Assembly: GCA_021442645.1 (NCBI GenBank)
Contig: JABUSR010000182.1
Span: 1-9,502 of the forward strand
Reading direction: 5' to 3'
DNA: 9,502 nt
Source of the DNA: Ruminiclostridium sp.
Lineage (GTDB): Bacteria; Bacillota; Clostridia; Oscillospirales; Oscillospiraceae
Part shown: piece after piece, positions 1 to 6,227 of the stretch
How the letters are laid out: every line of letters begins with the position of its first letter
How positions within the stretch are numbered: position 1 is the stretch's first letter
Translations under genes and position numbers: made by a program
The notes under the pieces: generated by a model
What the model was told of the DNA's origin: nothing
Database searches by the model: none
Seen by the model: only the letters and a program-made list of their open reading frames with translations

Positions 1-799
1 TGAAGTTTTCCTTGTAGTGGATCCCGCACATGAGGCCCATGCCAATGGCCATATCCGAGTAGGCAGAGAAATCCAAATAGATCTGCAGGGTAAATGCAAA
101 GGCCGCCAGAAGGATGCCAAGGGCAGGTACGGCGGTCAGTTCCTGGGGGCCCACCTCAAAAAATCTGTCGGCAATCACGGCGCAGCCGTTGGCCAGGATA
201 GCCTTCTTTGCAAGGCCCACAGTAAAGCGGCTGATGCCCCGGCTGATCTCCGCCGGGGTTACCCGGCGGCGGATGATATCGTCGTTGATATCCTGATACC
301 GGACGATAGGGCCGGCAATGCACTGATGGAACAGGCTGGCGTACAAGAGGAGGACCCAGTACTTCTCCTGAGCAGCTACCTCACCCCGGTACACATCCAC
401 AACATAAGAGATGAGCTGGAATGTGTAGAAGGAGATTCCGATGGGCAACACAATATTGGGGATGACCTCCGGCACACCAAAAAGCAATTGGAGGTTGAGC
501 AGGAAGAACCCTGTGTATTTGAAGACGCCCAGAATAGCCAGGCATAAAGCAACGGTAATAATGAGGGTCACCTTGCGCTCCTTCTGCTCCTCTCCGGCCT
601 GGATACGGCGGGCACCCGCCCAGCAGATGGCCACCATGGCCAGCAGCAGGAATAGATATCTTGGCCCCGACCAACTGTAGAAGATCAGAGAAAAGACCAG
701 CATGGCGATGTTTTTCGCCTTTGCTGTCTTCAGGACCAATTGTGAAATCAGGTTCGCTGTCAGGAAGAAAAACACAAACAGCATACTGGCAAAGACCAT
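1..799 (-). CDS. MBOAT-family membrane O-acyltransferase (C-terminal part off window)
   Basis: The reading frame is open from an ATG at 799 to the left edge, giving 266 residues with no stop, so only the N-terminal part of a protein usually near 450-500 residues is present. It is a polytopic membrane protein with hydrophobic stretches at about residues 2-22, 31-58, 77-92 and 98-108. Family motifs are clear: FYSWSGPRYLFLLL (40-53), PIGISFYTFQLISYVVDVYRG (119-139, hallmark of the AlgI/DltB-like MBOAT group), AGPIVRYQDI, and near the edge LQIYLDFSAYSDMAIGMGL followed by ENF. The conserved catalytic histidine of the family lies further on and is not visible. Such proteins move acyl groups, usually acetyl, across the membrane to exported polysaccharide or cell wall, normally with an SGNH/AlgJ-like partner that would sit to the left. 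The start is supported by GGGAGGG at 807-813 and by a promoter about 100 bases upstream. The actual acceptor is unknown. Confidence 0.88.
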   Translation of the reverse strand, partial: MVFASMLFVFFFLTANLISQLVLKTAKAKNIAMLVFSLIFYSWSGPRYLFLLLAMVAICWAGARRIQAGEEQKERKVTLIITVALCLAILGVFKYTGFFLLNLQLLFGVPEVIPNIVLPIGISFYTFQLISYVVDVYRGEVAAQEKYWVLLLYASLFHQCIAGPIVRYQDINDDIIRRRVTPAEISRGISRFTVGLAKKAILANGCAVIADRFFEVGPQELTAVPALGILLAAFAFTLQIYLDFSAYSDMAIGMGLMCGIHYKENF

Positions 800-902
800 C
801 TCGACACCCTCCCGGTGGAACGCACTCCACGCAGCACCAGATCCGGACGCCATGCCCCCGGAATCTTGTCAATCTATGCCGCGCAATTGCCTCATAGGGA
901 AC

Positions 903-931
903 ATTTTACTCTTCCCATTTCCATATTTCAA
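903..931 (-). promoter_or_regulatory. Sigma-A-type promoter of the MBOAT gene
   Basis: On the minus strand TTGAAA (926-931) and TAAAAT (903-908) are separated by exactly 17 bases. Predicted transcription starts near 896, giving a leader of about 97 bases before the ATG at 799. The leader can form a small hairpin (GTGGA, 815-819, with TCCAC, 826-830) just upstream of the ribosome binding site. Assignment is by consensus match only. Confidence 0.65.
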
Positions 932-967
932 CAGGGTTTGACAAGATTGCAAGGCAGTTTTTCCCCC

Positions 968-996
968 AAAAAAGCGGCCCCTTTCGGGCCGCTTTT
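968..996 (-). terminator. Intrinsic terminator of the U32-like gene
   Basis: A perfect 11-bp stem (970-980 with 986-996) closes a 5-base loop; on the minus strand it is followed by a U run (968-973, partly inside the stem). It lies 30 bases past the stop of the gene ending at 1027 and upstream of the MBOAT promoter, so it separates the two transcripts. Confidence 0.85.
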
Positions 997-1026
997 GGCG
1001 ATTCGTTCAGGGGGACGACTCTTCCT

Positions 1027-2019
1027 TCAGAGCAGGCCCTCTCGTTGCTGCGTTCTCTCTCTGCGCCATTGTTCCTTTACCTTCAAATGCTGGCGGATGG
1101 AGAAGCAGAAGGCCGGATAAAAGGCCGGAAAACACACCTCATTCTCCAGCGTGTACCGGAGGAAGTCGAAGAAGAACACGTAGGGAATGTCCAGCCGCCC
1201 CTGGAGCTTGAACAGGCGGAAACCCAACCCGGCCAGTTCTGCAGCTTCCCGTGCTGTGAGGGAGATATTCCTCCCTTTGGTCTCCCTCTGTTTGAAGTCT
1301 GGAACAAAGGGACATCGCTCCAGAAACCCGGTAAAATCTCCGGATCCCTCCAGAACAGCCGCCTGGTCCCGGGTGTTGGCCAGATAGTGGTCCCCTCGCT
1401 GGCGGCACTGATAGACACACCGCTCGTTGAGGATAATCTCCGCCCGGTCCTTGGGCACTTGAACCAGCAGATCCCGGTCATAGTTGTCATCCGGGTGGAT
1501 CACATACCGGCTATAGTCCCGGGCCAATCCCTCGTAATAGGCCGGGGCCCGGTTCTCCTGAAAAGAGGCCATTATCACGGAAGCATGGAGCTCGATATTG
1601 GGGTAATTTTCCAAAATGTAGTCTCGCAGCAGGGAGTGGGATACGATGACCCCTGCCCCCAGCCGGTCCGCCAGGGCCAGGAGTTCGTTCCCCAAGGGGT
1701 CCTCCAGGTCCTCCGGTTCCATTACAGGAATAGAGAATGTCAGCAGGGGTATGATGCCCCGGTCCAAAGCCCCCTGCAGTTCAGCCTCCATGTCCGCCAG
1801 GGTGTAGCCGTGGTCCACCAGGACCGGGCGGCCACAGTTCCATCGGACCTGGGGGGAACCGTAGATGTATGCCACAGGAATAGTATAGTCAAATTTTTTC
1901 TTCACCTGGTCCAGACACTGGTAGATTAGATCGGCGTATAGAAAAAGCCCCGGGACACTGTAGGACACACCCGGCATCAAAGCTGCGGCGTCCCCCTGGG
2001 GCAGATAGGGTTCATACAT
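1027..2019 (-). CDS. Peptidase U32-like (UbiU/UbiV/YhbU-type) protein with cysteine cluster
   Basis: This 330-residue protein has the features of U32-family TIM-barrel proteins: IELHASV at 142-148 (compare ELHAS in the family), ILNERCVYQC at 196-205, a following H211 and C236, and FRLFKLQGR at 267-275. In UbiU, UbiV and related RNA-modifying proteins, four cysteines in this region bind a [4Fe-4S] cluster; here C201, C205 and C236 are the likely ligands, with the fourth unclear. No signal peptide or membrane helix is seen, so it is probably cytoplasmic. U32 proteins are often called collagenase-like, but many are radical-free iron-sulfur enzymes in tRNA, rRNA or quinone hydroxylation; the substrate here is unknown. 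It stands alone, with its own promoter (2057-2085) and terminator (968-996). The start at 2019 has AAAAGGAGAA with suitable spacing. Confidence 0.62.
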   Translation of the reverse strand: MYEPYLPQGDAAALMPGVSYSVPGLFLYADLIYQCLDQVKKKFDYTIPVAYIYGSPQVRWNCGRPVLVDHGYTLADMEAELQGALDRGIIPLLTFSIPVMEPEDLEDPLGNELLALADRLGAGVIVSHSLLRDYILENYPNIELHASVIMASFQENRAPAYYEGLARDYSRYVIHPDDNYDRDLLVQVPKDRAEIILNERCVYQCRQRGDHYLANTRDQAAVLEGSGDFTGFLERCPFVPDFKQRETKGRNISLTAREAAELAGLGFRLFKLQGRLDIPYVFFFDFLRYTLENEVCFPAFYPAFCFSIRQHLKVKEQWRRERTQQREGLL

Positions 2020-2056
2020 AGCGGTTCTCCTTTTTCGTTGGTCTCACTTTCCATCT

Positions 2057-2085
2057 ATTGTATGTCCCCGGGCCCGACCTGTCAA
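2057..2085 (-). promoter_or_regulatory. Sigma-A-type promoter of the U32-like gene
   Basis: On the minus strand a perfect TTGACA (2080-2085) is followed after 17 bases by TACAAT (2057-2062). The start of transcription is expected near 2050, giving a short leader of about 30 bases with an AGGAG ribosome binding site before the ATG at 2019. Confidence 0.75.
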
Positions 2086-2110
2086 TGGACTTCCCGGAAT
2101 CCGGACACTG

Positions 2111-2141
2111 AAAGGGCAGCGCATCTTCTGCGCCGCCCTTT
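2111..2141 (-). terminator. Terminator-like hairpin after the 197-residue gene
   Basis: AAAGGGC (2111-2117) pairs with GCCCTTT (2135-2141), then after one A/C mismatch GCGCA (2119-2123) pairs with TGCGC (2129-2133), closing the loop TCTTC. It starts directly after the TAA at 2143-2145. The U tract past the stem is poor, so termination may be partial or the hairpin may protect the 3' end. Confidence 0.6.
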
Positions 2142-2142
2142 G

Positions 2143-2736
2143 TTATGTCCGCTCAAAAATCACCTTGTACTGACCCAGCATCCGAAGACATGGCAGGGCC
2201 GCAGCCCCCGGAGCAGTGAGTTCTACCCTGGGATAGCTCTTTTGGCTCTCCTCCGCCGTGACTCCAACAATCTTCTCCCCGATGCTGACGCCGTGGGCAT
2301 CACCCGGGGCAAATTCCCATGTGAAGGTACAGTCGCAGACCTCTTTTCTGCTGTCGATCCTCTCCGGCGGGACCAGTCGGTACCCGTCGTCCGCCGGGAA
2401 GAAACAGCCCTCGTTGCTTCCCTCCGCGGGGCATCCGCCCATGACCCCCACGCCGGTGAACATGATCTCCAGGAAAGGCAGGTGGAAGGTAACAGTCTCC
2501 CCTACCCGTTCCCAGGTCATATCCGTCTCCGGGGTCTGCCAGTGGGCAATGTTCAGCCAGCCGCTTTTCCCAAAGCCGGCGACCGGTGCGTTGAACTCCA
2601 GATAGGCCGCCCGGTCGTCCCGGATCTCTGCATTGATACGGAGTACCGGCCTCAAGGATGTGAACCCCTCCGGGAGCATGGCCCGCACCCGGTCCTGTTC
2701 CACCTGATAGGCCATGACAAACTGTTCGATTTTCAC
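2143..2736 (-). CDS. Uncharacterised 197-residue protein, possibly acetoacetate-decarboxylase-like
   Basis: The frame starts with GTG at 2736 behind a very strong AAGGAGGAGGG and encodes 197 residues without signal peptide or membrane helix. I do not recognise it with certainty. The N-terminal segment (VRAMLPEGF at 17-25, then a beta-rich stretch with AAYLEFNAPV and WLNIAHW) recalls the acetoacetate decarboxylase or DUF2071 fold, in which a leading LPEG segment precedes a beta-cone, but I see no obvious paired catalytic lysine of true acetoacetate decarboxylase. Four cysteines occur (GGCP, EGCF, VCDC region, LPCL). It lies between the AIM24 and U32-like genes, in the same direction, with hairpins on both sides and no clear promoter of its own, so it may be read from the AIM24 promoter. 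Coding status is well supported; function is not. Confidence 0.7.
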   Translation of the reverse strand: MKIEQFVMAYQVEQDRVRAMLPEGFTSLRPVLRINAEIRDDRAAYLEFNAPVAGFGKSGWLNIAHWQTPETDMTWERVGETVTFHLPFLEIMFTGVGVMGGCPAEGSNEGCFFPADDGYRLVPPERIDSRKEVCDCTFTWEFAPGDAHGVSIGEKIVGVTAEESQKSYPRVELTAPGAAALPCLRMLGQYKVIFERT

Positions 2737-2760
2737 CGTCGTCCCTCCTCCTTAGACAAT

Positions 2761-2795
2761 AGCTCTCCTGCCAGGCTTTGCCTGACAGGAGAGCT
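2761..2795 (-). terminator. Terminator-like hairpin after the AIM24-family gene
   Basis: AGCTCTCCTG (2761-2770) pairs with CAGGAGAGCT (2786-2795); after a C/A mismatch CAGG (2772-2775) pairs with CCTG (2781-2784), with loop CTTTG. It sits 15 bases beyond the stop of the gene ending at 2811. There is no real U run behind it on either strand, so it may act as a partial terminator or RNA-stabilising stem within a two-gene transcript. Confidence 0.55.
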
Positions 2796-2810
2796 CTCTT
2801 CACAGATTTC

Positions 2811-3488
2811 TCAACCGCCGGTTACAATATAGGGGCTCAGGGCGCTGGCCAGGCCGCTGACGGGCATGGTCTGCAGAAGAACCCGGCCGGGGCCGGTTAC
2901 TACGGTATGGAAGAAGCCTTCCCCGCCTACCAGCGCATTCTTCACGCCCTTGACCGTCTGCACATCGATGGAACATGTGGCGTCACACATGGCCAGGTTT
3001 CCGGTATCCACGATGATTTTCTGGCCGGGCTGGAGTTCATACTCCACAGCATAGCCGTCGATCTCAAGGAAAGCCGTGCCACTCCCGGAAAGTTTCTGCA
3101 TGATGAAGCCCTCGCCGGAGAAGAGGCCGGTGGACAGTTTCTTCTTGAAGAAGACGGACAGTTCCACCCCGGGCTCGGAAGCCAGGAAGGCACACTTCTG
3201 AATGACAACAGGCTTGTCGGGGGTGATTTCCACCGGACGGATGGTACCGGGAACGCAGGCAGCAAAGGCGATCATCCCGGGGCCTCCCTGGCAGGTGTAG
3301 ATGTTACGGAAAATCGATTCACCGGAGAACATTCTGCCAAAGGCTTTGCTCAGGCCGCCGGCGGATGTTTCCATTTCCATATTGGGGGACATCCAGACCA
3401 TGGACCCGCTCTGGGTGATCATCTTTTCTCCTTTTTCCAAGTTGCAAATCAATACCGGGGTAGGCTCGCCGAGAACTTCGTACTTCAT
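2811..3488 (-). CDS. AIM24 / TIGR00266 family protein
   Basis: The 225-residue product matches the TIGR00266 (AIM24) family over its whole length: start MKYEVLGEPTPVL, then GE with SGSMVWM (27-33), GGLSKAFGRMFSGES (44-58), a PGTIRPVEI segment (80-88), SGEGFIMQKLSGSG, and near the C-terminus GGEGFF and GPGRVLLQT. Bacterial members are soluble beta-rich proteins of unknown biochemical role; the name comes from a yeast mitochondrial inner-membrane protein. The start is placed at 3488, not at the ATG 12 bases upstream (3500): the AAAGG ribosome binding site abuts the upstream ATG with no spacing but lies about 11 bases from this one, and family members begin with MKYE-like sequence. It has a good promoter at 3596-3624 and diverges from the MFS gene. 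Confidence 0.87.
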   Translation of the reverse strand: MKYEVLGEPTPVLICNLEKGEKMITQSGSMVWMSPNMEMETSAGGLSKAFGRMFSGESIFRNIYTCQGGPGMIAFAACVPGTIRPVEITPDKPVVIQKCAFLASEPGVELSVFFKKKLSTGLFSGEGFIMQKLSGSGTAFLEIDGYAVEYELQPGQKIIVDTGNLAMCDATCSIDVQTVKGVKNALVGGEGFFHTVVTGPGRVLLQTMPVSGLASALSPYIVTGG

Positions 3489-3595
3489 CGTAATACGCAT
3501 CCTTTCTATTTTTGTATGTCAAAGGTGGCTTTCTATCCAATCCCGCGCTCTGCCGCAGATTGTTCGGAAGAAGCCCCGCTTCCTTTCCTAGTTCC

Positions 3596-3624
3596 ATGAT
3601 ACTGGGTAAGATGTGCACTGTCAA
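3596..3624 (-). promoter_or_regulatory. Sigma-A-type promoter of the AIM24-family gene
   Basis: On the minus strand a perfect TTGACA (3619-3624) and TATCAT (3596-3601) are 17 bases apart. Transcription should start near 3589, giving a leader of about 100 bases before the ATG at 3488. This is the better of two candidates; a weaker TTGGAT-18-TACAAA (3511-3540) lies closer to the gene. Confidence 0.65.
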
Positions 3625-3693
3625 GGGCTCCCCACCAATTTACTCTCTTTTCCGCAGAAGATCATGCCCATCCTGGGATGCCGCACAACATGA

Positions 3694-3722
3694 TTGAAAA
3701 TTGGGCCCTGCCGCAGTATACT
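3694..3722 (+). promoter_or_regulatory. Sigma-A-type promoter of the MFS gene
   Basis: TTGAAA (3694-3699) and TATACT (3717-3722) are separated by 17 bases. The expected start of transcription is near 3729, about 55 bases before the ATG at 3784. Because the -35 box covers the TTG at 3694, the longer frame opening there cannot be the translated form from this promoter. Confidence 0.72.
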
Positions 3723-3737
3723 AATAAGAAAAACTAC

Positions 3738-3760
3738 GGGCAGCTCTTTCCGGAGCTCCC
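3738..3760 (+). promoter_or_regulatory. Inverted repeat in the MFS leader
   Basis: AGCTC (3742-3746) pairs with GAGCT (3753-3757) around a 6-base loop, and GGG (3738-3740) pairs with CCC (3758-3760) past a one-base bulge. It lies between the predicted transcription start and the ribosome binding site, a usual place for a repressor operator of an exporter gene or for an RNA hairpin. Neither role is shown by the sequence itself. Confidence 0.35.
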
Positions 3761-3783
3761 GAAATCCGATAAGAGGTCATACT

Positions 3784-5127
3784 ATGCAGAAAAAACGATT
3801 CTACGCCATCATGGCCATCTACCTGCTGGGCCTGGTGGTCGGCGGTCTGTATGTGGGCATGGTCGCCCCGGTCCGAACTGTCATCCAGGCGGACTTTGGC
3901 ATCGGCAACGAGATGGGCATCTGGATCATTACCATCTACGCTCTATTCTACGCCGCTTTCATTCCCATCATTGCCAAGGCGGCTGACCGCATGGGGCGCA
4001 AGCCCATCTTTCTGGGGTGCATGGCTGTCTTCTGTGCCGGGGCAGTGGTCTGCAGCCTTCGGGGGAGCTATCTCGTCCTCCTTCTGGGCCGGGTGCTCCA
4101 GGCCGTAGGGGCCTGCGGCATCATCCCCCTGGCCAATGCTGAAATCGGTGCCTCCGCCCCGCCGGAAAAGCGAGGGTTCGCCCTGGGTATTACCGCCGCT
4201 GCCTCCGGCCTGTCCAACGTCCTGGGGGCAGGCATCGGCAGTGCCATCATAGGTGCCGTTGGTCAGGAAAACTGGCCGGTCCTCTTCTACGCCTGCCTGC
4301 CCTTCGGCCTGCTGGCCATAGCAGCGGGGTCCTTTCTTCTGCCCAAGGGAGCACCGAAACAGTCTGCTGGGGAGGTCGATCTGCCCGGTTCGGTGACTGT
4401 GGTGGTCTTCGTTTTTGCCGCCCTCCTGGGCATCCAGGGGGTGTATCCTGTCCCTGCCTTCGTCTGTGCAGGGGTATCCCTGGTTCTCTTCCTCCTATTC
4501 GAGCGGCGGGCCGCCGATCCGGTAATCGCCCCCCATTTTCTGCGGTCTCGCTCTCTGCTGCTCATCTTCGGGATCTCCCTCCTGGTGGGCGCAATGATTA
4601 ACTCCATGGCCCTCATTCCCGAGTTTGCCGAGGCCGCTCTGGGCCTGGAGACCGGTTCCGGCGGGGTCTACATGGTGGTCATCGGCGTTTTCTCCATGTT
4701 TGGCCCGCCCCTAGGCGGCAAGCTCATCGACCGGTTCGGCCCCAAGTATGTTCTCATGGCCGGGCTGGCCGTGGCAACGGCAGGATATCTTATCCTGGCC
4801 CTGGTTGCCGCCCGTTTCCCCTCTCCGGCAGCCATCATTGTCGGGCTGGCCGTAATGGGGCTCGGCCTGGGGTTCAGCATGGGGGCACCCGTAAACTACA
4901 TGATTTTCGAGAATGCAGACCTTGCAGAGATCAACTCCGCCCTGGGGGCCGCCACCCTGGTCCGCCAGCTCGGCGTCTCCGCCGCACCGGTCATCTATGT
5001 GGCCTTCATCCGCACCGGTGTGGGCTCGGCAGGGTATCTTCCCATGTTCCTGGTTGCAGCGGTCTCCAGCGGGCTGGCTGTTCTGTTAAGTGCAGGGTAC
5101 AGGAGCAGAAAAGAAGAGAAAGGATAA
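3784..5127 (+). CDS. MFS transporter, DHA2-type 14-helix exporter
   Basis: The 447-residue protein is a major facilitator with about 14 predicted membrane helices (near residues 8-28, 45-66, 76-94, 97-118, 131-155, 164-186, 202-220, 225-240, 258-280, 292-312, 322-342, 348-370, 388-410 and 417-437). The loop-2/3 motif A is seen as ADRMGRKP (67-74) and its second-half copy as GGKLIDRFGPKY (311-322). GRVLQAVGACGIIPLANAEI (102-121) and the motif-C-like SNVLGAGIGSAIIG (144-157) fit the DHA2 drug:H+ antiporter family. The likely role is proton-driven export of a drug-like or small metabolite compound; the substrate cannot be read from sequence. The start at 3784 has AGAGG seven bases upstream and begins with MQKKRF; a longer frame to a TTG at 3694 starts inside the -35 box. 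It is a single-gene unit ending in the terminator at 5198-5238. Confidence 0.87.
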   Translation: MQKKRFYAIMAIYLLGLVVGGLYVGMVAPVRTVIQADFGIGNEMGIWIITIYALFYAAFIPIIAKAADRMGRKPIFLGCMAVFCAGAVVCSLRGSYLVLLLGRVLQAVGACGIIPLANAEIGASAPPEKRGFALGITAAASGLSNVLGAGIGSAIIGAVGQENWPVLFYACLPFGLLAIAAGSFLLPKGAPKQSAGEVDLPGSVTVVVFVFAALLGIQGVYPVPAFVCAGVSLVLFLLFERRAADPVIAPHFLRSRSLLLIFGISLLVGAMINSMALIPEFAEAALGLETGSGGVYMVVIGVFSMFGPPLGGKLIDRFGPKYVLMAGLAVATAGYLILALVAARFPSPAAIIVGLAVMGLGLGFSMGAPVNYMIFENADLAEINSALGAATLVRQLGVSAAPVIYVAFIRTGVGSAGYLPMFLVAAVSSGLAVLLSAGYRSRKEEKG

Positions 5128-5197
5128 GGTTCCCGTATCCCTCCCGGTCCTCCGGCCGCTATCTCGGTTTCATACGTCAGACACCCAAACACAGTGC

Positions 5198-5238
5198 AAA
5201 GAGGACCTCGCGGTGATGCATCGCAAGGTCCTCTTTTT
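5198..5238 (+). terminator. Intrinsic terminator of the MFS gene
   Basis: AAAGAGGACCT (5198-5208) pairs with AGGTCCTCTTT (5226-5236); after one C/A mismatch, GCG (5210-5212) pairs with CGC (5222-5224). The stem is followed by a T run ending at 5238. It is placed between two convergent genes and may also stop minus-strand transcription, though its U tract on that side is weaker. The stretch 5239-5320 shows no further gene. Confidence 0.85.
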
Positions 5239-5320
5239 CATGTAATTCTATTGCCTGCCGGGGTCGGCAACTGGACCTTCAGGCCCAGCAGGGGAATTGG
5301 GGCACAGTACCGGACATATA

Positions 5321-6208
5321 TCAGCCTTCGGCGTTGCCGACGGTAATGTCCATCTTCTCCTCAAAGTACTTCACCATGCCGGCTTGGTCAGTATCCTTCA
5401 GCCCATTGTCCACCATCCACTCCATGATATGAGCCGTCACATCGGTGACAGGGGTATCCACCCCCAGTTTGTGGGCAAACTGCTTGGCATTGTGAATGTC
5501 CTTCAGGTGGACCTGGATGCGGGCGCCGGGCTCGTAGTCCCGGTGGATAATCTTGGGCACCTTGTTGTCGTACAGGGGGCCGCCGGCGAAGCCACCGCGG
5601 GTAGCCTCAAAGGTAGTCTGCAGGTCGATGCCCGCCTTGGCGGCGAAGGCGTACCCCTCAGCCATAGCAGCCAAGTAGGATCCGGCAATCATATTGTTCA
5701 CCAACTTGGTGATACTGCCGCTGGCACTGCCGCCGGTATAAACGGGGTTGCCCATGCACTCCAGCAGGGGAAGTACCTCTTCAAATGTCTCCCGCTCGCC
5801 GCCGGTCATAATGGCCAAGGTCCCGGCGATGGCCATGGGATTGCCGCCGCTGACAGGAGAATCCAGCAGGTGCATCCCTGCCGCAGCCACTTTGGGGAAC
5901 AGGTCCTGGATGATGTTGGGAGCCGTGGAACCCAGGTCCAAGATGATGTTGCCCGGCTTACCGTAGGCCACAGCCTGCTCCACGGAGGAAATGACAGTGG
6001 TATGGGTTGGCAGCATCTGCATGATCACGTCGCAAGTCTTGTAAATCTCCACCACATCTGTGGTGACGGCGCCGCCTGCGGCGGCGAACTGGTCCAAGCG
6101 GACCTGGGCCACGTCAAAGCCCAACACGGGGCAGCCGCTTTTTTTCACAAGGTTGATGGCCATAGGCAGCCCCATGACGCCCAGGCCCAGAAAACCGATT
6201 TTTTTCAT
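5321..6208 (-). CDS. Beta-hydroxyacid dehydrogenase (3-hydroxyisobutyrate / tartronate-semialdehyde reductase family)
   Basis: The 295-residue soluble enzyme starts with a Rossmann nucleotide-binding motif, GLGVMG (8-13), and carries the family signature DSPVSGG (116-122) followed by AGTLAIMTGG (128-137). The catalytic lysine is K168 in SITKLVNN (165-172), and the conserved HLKD segment is at 234-237. Members interconvert a 3-hydroxy acid and its semialdehyde with NAD(P): 3-hydroxyisobutyrate dehydrogenase, GarR/GlxR, and gamma-hydroxybutyrate or succinic-semialdehyde reductases. Sequence alone does not settle which. It begins 19 bases after the dctM stop, with AGGA upstream, and so is the last gene of the TRAP operon. 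This suggests it acts on the imported acid or a product of it. Length and motifs are complete, with no sign of decay. Confidence 0.88.
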   Translation of the reverse strand: MKKIGFLGLGVMGLPMAINLVKKSGCPVLGFDVAQVRLDQFAAAGGAVTTDVVEIYKTCDVIMQMLPTHTTVISSVEQAVAYGKPGNIILDLGSTAPNIIQDLFPKVAAAGMHLLDSPVSGGNPMAIAGTLAIMTGGERETFEEVLPLLECMGNPVYTGGSASGSITKLVNNMIAGSYLAAMAEGYAFAAKAGIDLQTTFEATRGGFAGGPLYDNKVPKIIHRDYEPGARIQVHLKDIHNAKQFAHKLGVDTPVTDVTAHIMEWMVDNGLKDTDQAGMVKYFEEKMDITVGNAEG

Positions 6209-6227
6209 AGCTAAATCCGTCCTATTA

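Noticed and set aside
17..547. 176-codon plus-strand frame at the left edge
   Set aside because: It is antisense to the MBOAT gene, which is open to the window edge.
381..872. 163-codon minus-strand frame starting at 872
   Set aside because: It is out of frame with the MBOAT gene and has low-quality, Cys/Gly/Pro-rich sequence without a domain.
1045..1929. 294-codon plus-strand frame opposite the U32-like gene
   Set aside because: The minus-strand gene has promoter, ribosome binding site, terminator and family motifs; the antisense frame has none.
2778..3599. 273-codon plus-strand frame over the AIM24-family gene
   Set aside because: Antisense to a full-length TIGR00266 protein; no domain and no ribosome binding site noted.
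3694..3783. 30-codon N-terminal extension of the MFS protein from a TTG
   Set aside because: The TTG is part of the -35 box and the extension is polar and unlike MFS N-termini; the ATG at 3784 has a proper ribosome binding site.
5297..6214. 305-codon plus-strand frame opposite the dehydrogenase
   Set aside because: The minus strand encodes an enzyme with all family motifs; the His/Gly-rich antisense product is a mirror of its codons.
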